Program-made: the position numbers and the translations under genes
Notes under the pieces: generated by a model
Databases searched by the model: none
Told to the model about the DNA's origin: nothing
What the model saw: the letters and a program-made list of their open reading frames with translations, nothing else
DNA from: Limisphaerales bacterium
GTDB taxonomy: Bacteria; Verrucomicrobiota; Verrucomicrobiia; Limisphaerales; UBA11358
Reading direction: 5' to 3'
DNA: 23,506 nucleotides
Assembly: GCA_027451565.1 (NCBI GenBank)
Contig: DAIDJC010000017.1
Location: 1 to 23,506, forward strand
Part shown: piece after piece, positions 16,406-23,363 of the stretch
How positions within the stretch are numbered: the stretch's first letter is position 1
Layout: every line of letters begins with the position of its first letter

Positions 16406-17659
16406 TTAGTAAATGTATTCAGCCACAAAATCTGTGTTATGGCGGTCGTACCCGACTTTGAACCCGGCTTTTTTACTGACGTGCTGCATGGCATGGTTGT
16501 CCGCCATGATAAATGCGCCAAGCCGGTCGAGCTTCTCATCGCGTCCAATCCCAACCAGGCGCTTGAGCAATTCCGTGCCGATGCCCTGTCTTTGCCAGCG
16601 GTCGCTGATCAACAGGGCAAATTCCCCGTCATTCAATCCACGGACCTTGCTCAATCGCCCAACACCCAGAATCTCCGCACGGCCATCGGACTGCTCATGC
16701 TCCACAACCAGGGCGATTTCGCGTTCGTAATCATTGAAGCAAATCCGGGTCAACCGATCGTGCGCGATGCGTTCATCCAGCTTCAATTGGGAGAAGTACC
16801 GCTGATACACGCTTTGCTCCGAGAGGGTTTTATGGAAATTCACCATCAGGGGCTCATCCTCGGGTCGGATGGGTCGCACCGTCACTGCGGTGCCGTTGCG
16901 GAGTTTCCATGCGGAGACATACTGGGCCGGGTACGGGCGAATGGCCGGCCTTGGGAGCTTGTCCGCGGGGACATCCAAAGGATGCAGGACAACGCGGGCA
17001 TCCAGAGCCAGCAAGCGTTCCGGGGAAGCCAGCAGGGGATTGATGTCCATTTCCGCTATCCATGGCTGTTCCACCACCAACTGACTGAAGCGGACCAGCA
17101 GTTCATCCAGGGCGGCCAGGGGCACCGGGGACCTCCCACGCACTCCCTTGAGCGCATTGTAAATGCGGGTCTGCTCCACCATGCGCCGGGCCAGGGTGGC
17201 GTTCAATGGTGGCAGGGCCAGGGCACGGTCCTTGAAAACCTCCACCAACTGGCCCCCGCACCCAAACAACAGCACCGGGCCAAATTGCGGGTCTATGCTG
17301 CTCCCTATGATCAACTCGTAACCATCCAGCTTGATCATGGGCTGGACAGTGACTCCCAGAAAATGTTCCTCTCCCGCCTTGCTTCGCACACCTTCCGCAA
17401 TCCGCTTCCAGGCCTTTCTCACATCATCCGGGGATCCCAGATTCAATTGCACCCCATTCACATCCGTCTTATGGGTGATCGTTTCAGAAAATAATTTAAG
17501 AACAACAGGGAAACCCATTTTTTGGGCCGTTTTAACCGCCTCCGCCTCGGATTTGGCCACGTGGGTTTGCACGGTGGGGATGCCGTACAGTGCAAGGATT
17601 TGCTTGGATTCAAACTCCGTGAGAAGGGTTCGTCCGGATTCCCGGACTTGCCGGATCAA
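16406..17659 (-). CDS. ATP-grasp (acetyl-CoA synthetase beta-like) fused to GNAT acetyltransferase
   Basis: A 417-residue protein. Residues 10-225 form an ATP-grasp_5 domain like the beta subunit of ADP-forming acetyl-CoA synthetase, including ITHKTDVNGVQLNL with His63 at the place of the second phospho-relay histidine and EMDINPLL (203-210) for Mg-ATP. Residues 255-400 form a GNAT domain with RPIRPEDEPLM, Glu346 in DGEFALLISD and the acetyl-CoA loop RWQRQGIGTELL. This is the C-terminal half of a PatZ/Pat-type protein (protein lysine acetyltransferase), whose N-terminal half is the upstream gene. It starts at TTG 17659, overlapping the upstream TGA (TTGA), and ends 2 nt before nifJ. It could make ATP from acetyl-CoA with its partner, acetylate proteins, or both; the order of importance is unknown. 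Confidence 0.92.
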   Translation of the reverse strand: MIRQVRESGRTLLTEFESKQILALYGIPTVQTHVAKSEAEAVKTAQKMGFPVVLKLFSETITHKTDVNGVQLNLGSPDDVRKAWKRIAEGVRSKAGEEHFLGVTVQPMIKLDGYELIIGSSIDPQFGPVLLFGCGGQLVEVFKDRALALPPLNATLARRMVEQTRIYNALKGVRGRSPVPLAALDELLVRFSQLVVEQPWIAEMDINPLLASPERLLALDARVVLHPLDVPADKLPRPAIRPYPAQYVSAWKLRNGTAVTVRPIRPEDEPLMVNFHKTLSEQSVYQRYFSQLKLDERIAHDRLTRICFNDYEREIALVVEHEQSDGRAEILGVGRLSKVRGLNDGEFALLISDRWQRQGIGTELLKRLVGIGRDEKLDRLGAFIMADNHAMQHVSKKAGFKVGYDRHNTDFVAEYIY

Positions 17660-19179
17660 GGCCTCGGCCTTGGCGGCGGTGAGCCGCGGCCATGATCCTG
17701 CACCAGAAGCGCCGGGGTTTCATACAAAGCCCTCAGGTTCTGGCTATATCGCCACATGTATTGAAAAGCCCGCGCCGCAGTGTCCGGATAGGCAAAAGTT
17801 GGAATGCCGGCATCATTCAAAATCGCCTCACCGGGGCCGGTTTCCTTCCCGCCCATCCAACTTGCCAGAATCGGCTTGGAATCCAGCCGCGCAAAGGGTT
17901 TGATCTGCTCCGCCGTGCCGGTCGGGTCGGTCATGGCCTGGGGCGTGAGGATCACCAGCACGCCATTGCAGTTCGGGTCCTGCGCCGCAATCCCGACTGC
18001 CTTGGCGTAGGTGGCGGGGCCGGCATCGCCCAGGATATCCACCGGGTTGTTCCGGCTCCAGTGCGGCGGCAGCAATTGGTTGAACGCATCATAGGTTTTC
18101 GGGGACAGTTCCGTGAGTTTGCCCCCGCTGCCAACAAGCATGTCAGTAGCCAGCACGCCGGGTCCACCCGCATTGGTGACAATGGTCAGGTTCGGGCCCA
18201 GCGGACGCGGCTGCTTCCCCAGCACCTCGGCCATGTGAAATAGCTCCGCAATGGTGTTGACACGCAAAACCCCTGCTCGCCGGAATGCAGCCTCCAACAC
18301 CTCATCGCTACCCGTCAGGGAACCGGTATGGGATGCCGCCGCCTTCGCCGCCTGCTCCGTGCGGCCGGGCTTGATAATAATGATCGGCTTGGTCAGCGCC
18401 ACCTCCCGCGCAGCAGACAAAAAGTCGCGGGCGTTGCCGATTGTTTCCATGTAAATCACGATGCTTTTCGTGTTCGGATCATCACCCAGGTAATAGATCA
18501 GGTCACCCCAGCTCACATCCAGCATCGAGCCCAGTGAGGCGAATGCGCTGAAACCCACATTTTCCTTGAGGCTCCAGTCAAGCACTGCGGTGCATAAAGC
18601 GCCGCTTTGGCTGAGGAACCCCACCGAGCCGGGACGGGCAATGGTGCTGGCAAATGTGGCATTCAGACCTGTGCGGGGAATCATCACGCCCAGGCAGTTG
18701 GGACCCACGATGCGCATGTTCCCGGCCCGTGCTTCGGACAGGATTTGTTGTTCAAGCCGGACGCCAGCTTCGCCAATTTCCTTGAACCCTGCGGAAATGA
18801 TGACCGCCCCCTTCACTCCTGCTTCAACACATTCCCGAATGATGCCGGGAACGGTGGGCGCGGGCGTGCAAATCAAGGCCAGATCCACCTGCTCCGGCGC
18901 CTTGGCTATGTTGGGATAGGCCCTTACACACATTACCGAGGACCGCTTGGGGTTGATGGGGTAAACCACCCCGCCAAAACCTCCGCGCCCAAGATTCTGG
19001 AAAAGGGTCCTGCCTACGCTCCCCTCGTTTTCCGTGGCCCCGATCACAGCGATCACCCTGGGAGCCAGAATGGGGTGCAGGGGATGACGCCGGGCGCCAA
19101 AAACATCGTGGGCTGACTCCACCTGCGGGGGATTTTCCAGATTGGAAGCTGGCGGGGGCGAGACTGTGGGGTTATTCAT
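17656..19179 (-). CDS. ADP-forming acetyl/acyl-CoA synthetase alpha-like subunit (CoA-binding + ligase domains)
   Basis: A 507-residue protein from the ATG at 19179; a TTG at 19218 would add 13 residues, and neither start has a Shine-Dalgarno site. The domains are a CoA-binding Rossmann domain at about 38-165 (APRVIAVIGATENEGSVGRTLFQNL), a succinyl-CoA-ligase-like flavodoxin domain at 183-320 (GSVGFLSQSGALCTAVLDW) containing His284 in ASHTGSLTGSD, and a third ligase-type domain to about 470. His284 matches the phosphorylated histidine of ADP-forming acetyl-CoA synthetases. With the next gene, overlapped by 4 nt, it reconstitutes the PatZ/ACD architecture as two polypeptides. Likely reaction: acyl-CoA + ADP + Pi to acid + CoA + ATP, probably on acetyl-CoA from NifJ. 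Substrate is inferred from context. Confidence 0.92.
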   Translation of the reverse strand: MNNPTVSPPPASNLENPPQVESAHDVFGARRHPLHPILAPRVIAVIGATENEGSVGRTLFQNLGRGGFGGVVYPINPKRSSVMCVRAYPNIAKAPEQVDLALICTPAPTVPGIIRECVEAGVKGAVIISAGFKEIGEAGVRLEQQILSEARAGNMRIVGPNCLGVMIPRTGLNATFASTIARPGSVGFLSQSGALCTAVLDWSLKENVGFSAFASLGSMLDVSWGDLIYYLGDDPNTKSIVIYMETIGNARDFLSAAREVALTKPIIIIKPGRTEQAAKAAASHTGSLTGSDEVLEAAFRRAGVLRVNTIAELFHMAEVLGKQPRPLGPNLTIVTNAGGPGVLATDMLVGSGGKLTELSPKTYDAFNQLLPPHWSRNNPVDILGDAGPATYAKAVGIAAQDPNCNGVLVILTPQAMTDPTGTAEQIKPFARLDSKPILASWMGGKETGPGEAILNDAGIPTFAYPDTAARAFQYMWRYSQNLRALYETPALLVQDHGRGSPPPRPRP

Positions 19180-19274
19180 GACAACGGTTTGTAACAAGAC
19201 ATTGTTTTGATTTCGCAAACATGGATCGCAAGCTTCCGGGCCAGCCCGGCAACTGCTTCCAAGCCAACAATGTT

Positions 19275-19280
19275 ATTATG
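19275..19280 (-). promoter_or_regulatory. -10 element of the synthetase/nifJ operon promoter (candidate)
   Basis: CATAAT on the minus strand (followed by AAC) matches the -10 consensus at 5 of 6 positions. The hexamer 17 bp upstream (19303-19298, CAAGCC) is a poor -35, as expected for an activator-dependent promoter. A start near 19268 would give a leader of about 90 nt to the ATG at 19179. The direct repeat described separately ends 3 bp upstream of this element. Confidence 0.4.
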
Positions 19281-19283
19281 CCT

Positions 19284-19318
19284 CAACTTCGTCCAAGGGC
19301 TTGCCCGACTTTGTCCAA
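19284..19318. promoter_or_regulatory. 13-bp direct repeat at 22-bp spacing, probable AraC-type activator site
   Basis: On the plus strand CAACTTCGTCCAA (19284-19296) and CGACTTTGTCCAA (19306-19318) agree at 11 of 13 positions, with starts exactly 22 bp apart, about two helical turns. The copy nearer the operon overlaps the -35 region, next to the candidate -10. AraC-family proteins classically bind two direct half-sites about 21 bp apart, with the inner one overlapping -35. An AraC/PocR gene ends only 44 bp away. The repeat is seen; the binding protein is inferred. Confidence 0.5.
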
Positions 19319-19361
19319 AAGACACCTTTTATTGCATCTCAAAAAGCATAACCGGGTGAGT

Positions 19362-20333
19362 TCAGGGACCGGTCAGGTGAAGGCGATAGGCCGTGGGCGA
19401 CTGGCCCAGGATTTTTTTGAACATCCTGTTGAAATGCGGCAGGGACTGGAATCCCACCTCGAAGGCAATCTCGCTCACGTTCAGGTTGGGGTTGAGCAGC
19501 AGGTTCCTGGCGCGTTCCACCCGCACACGCGAAACATACTCGGTGAAATGAATCCCGGTGACTTTCTTGAACAACTTGCAGAAATAAAATGGACTGGCCC
19601 CCACGCTGGAGGCGACACGCAGAAGCGTGAGCTGCTCCATGTGGTGGGCTTGGATAAACGCCCGCGCCCTGGCCACAGCCGGGTTTTCATTATGGTGCTG
19701 CTGCATGTAGATCCGGTTGCCAAGCATCGAAAGATGCTGGGCGAAAATGCTCAACAGCTTCACAATGGAAGCATATTGCCGTGGCGGCACCACGCGCGTG
19801 CAGCTATAAAGAGTGCGGAGTTGCTCCAGCCCGGCTTCCAAACCCCATTCCCGGGCCAGGTTCACCACGCTCTCAATTTGCGCATCCGTGGCCCGCTGGC
19901 GTAACACCTGGCCGGTATGCAGAAAACCGATCTTTCTCTCCCCCATTTTGACCGGCACCGCCGTTTCACACAAACCAGCCGGGCAGATCACCGAGCCAGG
20001 CTCCTCGGCCGACTTTTGACGAAGCTCCTTCTGGATTTGTATGCAGGCGGCGCAGGACCGGCTTTTCTGCGCCAGCAAGGCGCAAAAGGGATTCTCCCCG
20101 CATCGCCCATGATGCGGCAACTGCCAGGCCGCCACGGATGTCAATGCCACCGGCAACCCCAGCGTCTGGATGAAGGACCTCTCATATTCCCGGTAAAGGT
20201 CAGATTCCTCCATCGCCCTGATCAATGGCACATCGTTGTCTTCCTCGTGATTGAAATAGGTCCCGCCATCCACATGGGTCGCCTCCAACTGCGGCGGACG
20301 GGGACTCTGTCTGAATTCAGAGATTGTCTGCAC
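19362..20333 (-). CDS. AraC-family transcriptional regulator with PocR sensor domain
   Basis: A 323-residue regulator. Residues 44-200 form a PocR-type ligand-binding domain with the usual Cys pattern: NPFC84, C94AAC97, C117PAGLC122ETAVPV, then IGFLHTGQV. Residues 218-320 form a two-helix-turn-helix AraC domain (LTLLRVASSVGASPFYFCKLFKKVTGIHFTEYVSRVRVERARNLL, then VSEIAFEVGFQSLPHFNRMFKKILGQSPTAYR). The clustered Cys could bind a metal or sense redox, which is inference. The listed start is a GTG at 20333 without a ribosome site. An ATG at 20213 (Met41), just before the sensor domain, is a good alternative. It lies directly upstream of the synthetase/nifJ operon on the same strand and is the natural candidate for its activator. 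Confidence 0.93.
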   Translation of the reverse strand: MQTISEFRQSPRPPQLEATHVDGGTYFNHEEDNDVPLIRAMEESDLYREYERSFIQTLGLPVALTSVAAWQLPHHGRCGENPFCALLAQKSRSCAACIQIQKELRQKSAEEPGSVICPAGLCETAVPVKMGERKIGFLHTGQVLRQRATDAQIESVVNLAREWGLEAGLEQLRTLYSCTRVVPPRQYASIVKLLSIFAQHLSMLGNRIYMQQHHNENPAVARARAFIQAHHMEQLTLLRVASSVGASPFYFCKLFKKVTGIHFTEYVSRVRVERARNLLLNPNLNVSEIAFEVGFQSLPHFNRMFKKILGQSPTAYRLHLTGP

Positions 20334-20694
20334 GCCAATAAAATAAGTTGTTTTAATCCCATTTGCAACTTAAATCAGTTTTTTTAACATATAAAACGGC
20401 GCGTGAAAATGCATTCCCCTTAAGCGGGGGGTTGAATGGTGCTGCTGCAGCAATGTCTGCGCGATTTTCGTCCGGGGAAAGACAATGGTTTGGAGCCGAT
20501 TCCAAAAGGTCGTCCTTGCATGCCTGGGGTTGCTTTTATGAAAGGATCGAGTGAAAAGAGACCCTCTGACTTTTGCCCTCGCTTTCAAACTCCACCAAAA
20601 GCCGAACACCAAAAGCCAGAATTTCCCGCCCAGCCCTGGCTACAATTGGACCTAAAAGGATTGACCACCAGAAATCGAGGATGGAACCAACCTC
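20334..20694. other. Intergenic region between cco accessory genes and araC/pocR gene
   Basis: About 360 bp with no supportable gene. Near the upstream end, AGCCAG (minus strand, 20641-20636) can pair with CTGGCT (20619-20614), followed by TTTTGG, a weak possible terminator for the cco accessory genes. Two near-identical copies of CACCAAAAGCC lie next to it at about 20594-20619. A CCCC-TTAAGC-GGGG hairpin at 20416-20429 has no T tract. The downstream end carries the araC/pocR promoter. Confidence 0.4.
20340..20372 (-). promoter_or_regulatory. Candidate promoter of the araC/pocR gene with overlapping inverted repeat
   Basis: On the minus strand TTGCAA (20368-20363) and TATTTT (20345-20340) have the ideal 17-bp spacing, each 4 of 6 to consensus. 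The inverted repeat TAAGTTG (20344-20350) and CAACTTA (20366-20372), offset 22 bp, covers both elements, so a protein bound there should repress. The -10 ends only 6 bp before the GTG start. The transcript would therefore be nearly leaderless, or translation would begin at the internal ATG 20213. Confidence 0.35.
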
Positions 20695-21381
20695 TCAGTG
20701 GATGCAACAGCCGGGATTGGGGGCTGTCAAATCAGGGCTTACGTAAGGGATGCCGAGGGATAGGCCGCGAAGGATGAGCAGGGCTGCCAAACCACACACG
20801 CCCAATGGAATCATCCGGCGAAATTGCCATCGCCAAGTCATGGGCAAGAACCGTCCCCAAAGGCTGGCGCTAAACATGGCGGGCAGTGTGCCCAAGCCGA
20901 AAGCCGCCATGGCAAGGATGGCTGAAAATTCGCTTCTGGCGGCCGCCGCACCGGCCAGGGCCGCATAAACCAAGCCACAGGGCAGCAGGCCATTGAGCAT
21001 GCCCATCAAAAAGAGTGACCGGTAACCTTTCACGCGCAATTGTTGGCACATGGCGGCTTTGAGCCACGCCAGACAGCGTGTCGCCACAGCCGAGGCGGAT
21101 AATTTTCCTGAGAGGAAAAAGCCGGCCAAAACCGCGATTCCCAAGGCAACGGAAAGCCAGCGCTGCAAACCGATCAAATAAAAGGAACGCCCCACCAAGG
21201 CGGCAACAACGCCCAGCAGGACATAGGTAGCCATGCGCCCGCATTGGTAAAGGAGCCTGCTGAAGACAAAACGGGCGGCGGACCCTGGCGGGGTGGGCAT
21301 GGCCACCATCAATGGTCCGCACATGGCCATGCAATGGACGCTGCCAAGCATGCCCAGCGCAAAGGCGAAGACGAGGCCCAT
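20695..21381 (-). CDS. Sulfite exporter TauE/SafE-like (DsbD_2) membrane protein, cbb3-associated
   Basis: A 228-residue inner-membrane protein with about six hydrophobic segments. The first segment holds GSVHCMAMCGPLMVA (His16-Cys17-x3-Cys21-Gly-Pro), the hallmark of the SafE/DsbD_2 group commonly encoded beside cbb3 oxidase genes and suspected in copper or thiol handling during oxidase assembly. A second conserved element is GLLPCGLVYAALAGA. The C-terminus ends in GCCIH, an extra potential metal ligand pair. Start ATG 21381 lies 1 nt after the ccoH stop and has AAGGA (21392-21388) at 6-nt spacing, one of the few good ribosome sites here. It is the last gene of the cco operon. Role in copper supply is inferred from family context. 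Confidence 0.85.
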   Translation of the reverse strand: MGLVFAFALGMLGSVHCMAMCGPLMVAMPTPPGSAARFVFSRLLYQCGRMATYVLLGVVAALVGRSFYLIGLQRWLSVALGIAVLAGFFLSGKLSASAVATRCLAWLKAAMCQQLRVKGYRSLFLMGMLNGLLPCGLVYAALAGAAAARSEFSAILAMAAFGLGTLPAMFSASLWGRFLPMTWRWQFRRMIPLGVCGLAALLILRGLSLGIPYVSPDLTAPNPGCCIH

Positions 21382-21382
21382 G

Positions 21383-21841
21383 TCATTTCCTTGGGATCAC
21401 GATTTTTTGTTCCATGTAATAATCCAGTCCTGCAGCATGCCAGCTTGCCTTGACCCGCCATAATCCCGAGGGCAGTCGCGAGGTGTCAATGACTTGGGGG
21501 TTTTCCTGGGGAGATTCAACCGCATAATCACGGTCCAGAAAGGGTGCCGATGGACGATAGAATTCAATTGTTCCCGTGCATTGTTGTGCCCTCTGCCTGG
21601 CGGGGATGCCGATGATGATCCGGTTTTCAACCGGGTCGTAAGCGATGCAGGCGCCACTTTCCCGTGCCCGTAGCGTGCTTTCCAATCGGTTCTGATAAAC
21701 CATTTCCTGTTCATAATAGTCATCACTCACCAGGTACTCGCGGTGTGTGGCGGCGATGATGATGACGGTGGTGATGCCGCAAAAAAACAGGATGAAGGCA
21801 AGGATGATCCCAACAGGCCAGAGGATGATTTTGGTTTTCAT
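21383..21841 (-). CDS. ccoH: Cytochrome c oxidase accessory protein CcoH/FixH-like
   Basis: A 152-residue protein from the ATG at 21841 (MKTKIILWPVGIILAFILFFCGITTVIIIAATHREYLVSDDYYEQEMVYQNRL). It has one N-terminal membrane segment, the typical 'LVSDDYYEQ' motif after it, and a periplasmic beta-rich domain ending YMEQKIVIPRK, all characteristic of FixH/CcoH, needed for cbb3 oxidase assembly or stability. The frame stays open to an ATG at 21940, but that would overlap ccoG and add a non-FixH N-terminus, so 21841 is preferred. It begins 13 nt after the ccoG stop and is followed 1 nt later by the SafE-like gene. Confidence 0.88.
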   Translation of the reverse strand: MKTKIILWPVGIILAFILFFCGITTVIIIAATHREYLVSDDYYEQEMVYQNRLESTLRARESGACIAYDPVENRIIIGIPARQRAQQCTGTIEFYRPSAPFLDRDYAVESPQENPQVIDTSRLPSGLWRVKASWHAAGLDYYMEQKIVIPRK

Positions 21842-21854
21842 GAGTGAAGCCCGT

Positions 21855-23363
21855 TTAATGGCGGGGACCGATAAAAGATGTCTCCAGTGTTTCAATTTCC
21901 CTTCCGCTTGAATAAACCCCCAACACAAGCGGAGTGACACCTGATTTCATGGCATCCGGGTTGAGTTCGATCAACACGGAATATTCCGAAAGCATTTGTG
22001 GAGGGACGGTCAAGCCACCCCGCCCGACGACCGTGAGACTGCCGGCAGGCTTTTCCAGGCGCAGATCAACCTGCATTGGCTGGGAGGTTTTGTTGATAAG
22101 ACGCAAGGTGTAAAGGTTGCTGTAGTGGCCGTCAGGCATTTGCTGAAACAAGGCCCCGGGCGCCCGCAGCAGGGTGGCTTGGACATCCGATCGAAGGAAC
22201 ACCATCAAACCAAGAACCAAGCTCAGGATGAGAAGCAGAACGACATAGCCAGCCAAGCGCGGGGTGAATTGCAATCGTTCACCACGTTCAATTCCATTGA
22301 GCGAGGCATAGCGGATCAACCCACCCGGACGTCCGGTCCTTGCCATCACCTCGTTACAGGCATCAATGCAAGCGGTGCAGTGGACGCATTCCATTTGAGT
22401 GCCGTTGCGGATGTCAATGCCCGTGGGACAAACGGCCACGCATTGGTTGCAGGCAACGCAATCCCCCAGGCCGGCCGCCTGCCGATCATCCGGACCTTGA
22501 TCCCGGCGGAGGTGCCCGCGCTTTTCGCCCCGCTTGTGGTCGTATGCCACCACGATGGAGTTTTCATCCAGCAAAACGGATTGAAACCGCCCGTAGGGGC
22601 AGATGAAAGTACAAGCCTGCTCACGGAACCGGGCAAAGATTCCGTAAAACAGCAAGGTGAATGCGACCATGAAACCCAGGCCAACCCAATGCTTGGAGGG
22701 GGGATCAGTGACGAGGTGGAGCACCTCCCGCCAGCCGATGATGTAGGTGAGGAGGATATGGCCCACGAGAAAGGAAACCACCAGAAACAGGGCATGCTTG
22801 AGGATTTTTCTGGCCATCTTGGAACTGGTCCAGGGCGCTTGGTTGAGAACCCTCTGCTGATGGGCATCCCCCTCAATCCAATACTCGATTTTTCGGAAGA
22901 CCATTTCCATGATCACCGTTTGCGGACAGGCCCAACCGCACCAAACCCGCCCGAAAGCGGCCGTGAAAACCACAAGGCTGGTCAGCAGTACCAGAATGGC
23001 GATGGCAAAAAGGATCATATCTTGCGGCCAAAAAACCTGGCCCAAGACAACAAACTTGCGTTCGACCACATTCACCAGCAGGAGTGGGTTGCCGTGGATG
23101 GTGATGAAGGGACCGGCCAGCATGACCGCCAACAGGACCCAGCTAAGGCGGGTGCGCCAGCGGTAAAACCGTCCGTGGACCTTGCGCGGGTAGAGCCAGC
23201 GTCGGCGGCCCTCCTTGTCCGCCGTGGCAAGGTGATCCCGGAAATCGGATTCATCGGCGCTTTGCAGCGCCTTGGTTTTGTCCTTGGCCGGTTTGGTGTC
23301 GTTTAAAAGCTCGGGAGGCATGGATTTGATAAAGAAAGAGTCACGGGTGCCTGTGCCAGTCAC
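21855..23363 (-). CDS. ccoG: Cytochrome c oxidase accessory protein CcoG (FixG/RdxA)
   Basis: A 502-residue inner-membrane iron-sulfur protein implicated in copper reduction and cbb3 oxidase assembly. It contains 'RRWLYPRKVHGRFYRWRT' before the first membrane segment, then VWCGWACPQTVIMEMVFRKIEYWIEGD, CTFICPYGRFQSVLLDENSIVVAYD, and two ferredoxin-type clusters at Cys302/305/308/312 and Cys326/329/332/336. The C-terminal 115 residues form the periplasmic Ig-like FixG_C domain after a last membrane helix. The start is a GTG at 23363 overlapping the ccoP stop (GTGA); an ATG at 23321 is an alternative that keeps all domains. Length is in the family's usual range (about 450-500). Confidence 0.96.
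   Translation of the reverse strand: MTGTGTRDSFFIKSMPPELLNDTKPAKDKTKALQSADESDFRDHLATADKEGRRRWLYPRKVHGRFYRWRTRLSWVLLAVMLAGPFITIHGNPLLLVNVVERKFVVLGQVFWPQDMILFAIAILVLLTSLVVFTAAFGRVWCGWACPQTVIMEMVFRKIEYWIEGDAHQQRVLNQAPWTSSKMARKILKHALFLVVSFLVGHILLTYIIGWREVLHLVTDPPSKHWVGLGFMVAFTLLFYGIFARFREQACTFICPYGRFQSVLLDENSIVVAYDHKRGEKRGHLRRDQGPDDRQAAGLGDCVACNQCVAVCPTGIDIRNGTQMECVHCTACIDACNEVMARTGRPGGLIRYASLNGIERGERLQFTPRLAGYVVLLLILSLVLGLMVFLRSDVQATLLRAPGALFQQMPDGHYSNLYTLRLINKTSQPMQVDLRLEKPAGSLTVVGRGGLTVPPQMLSEYSVLIELNPDAMKSGVTPLVLGVYSSGREIETLETSFIGPRH

Noticed and set aside
20416..20429. CCCC-TTAAGC-GGGG hairpin
   Set aside because: Four-base stem without a T tract on either strand; no clear regulatory position.
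21996..23306. Plus-strand open frame of 436 codons
   Set aside because: It is antisense to ccoG, which has full FixG motifs; the translated product shows no family features.
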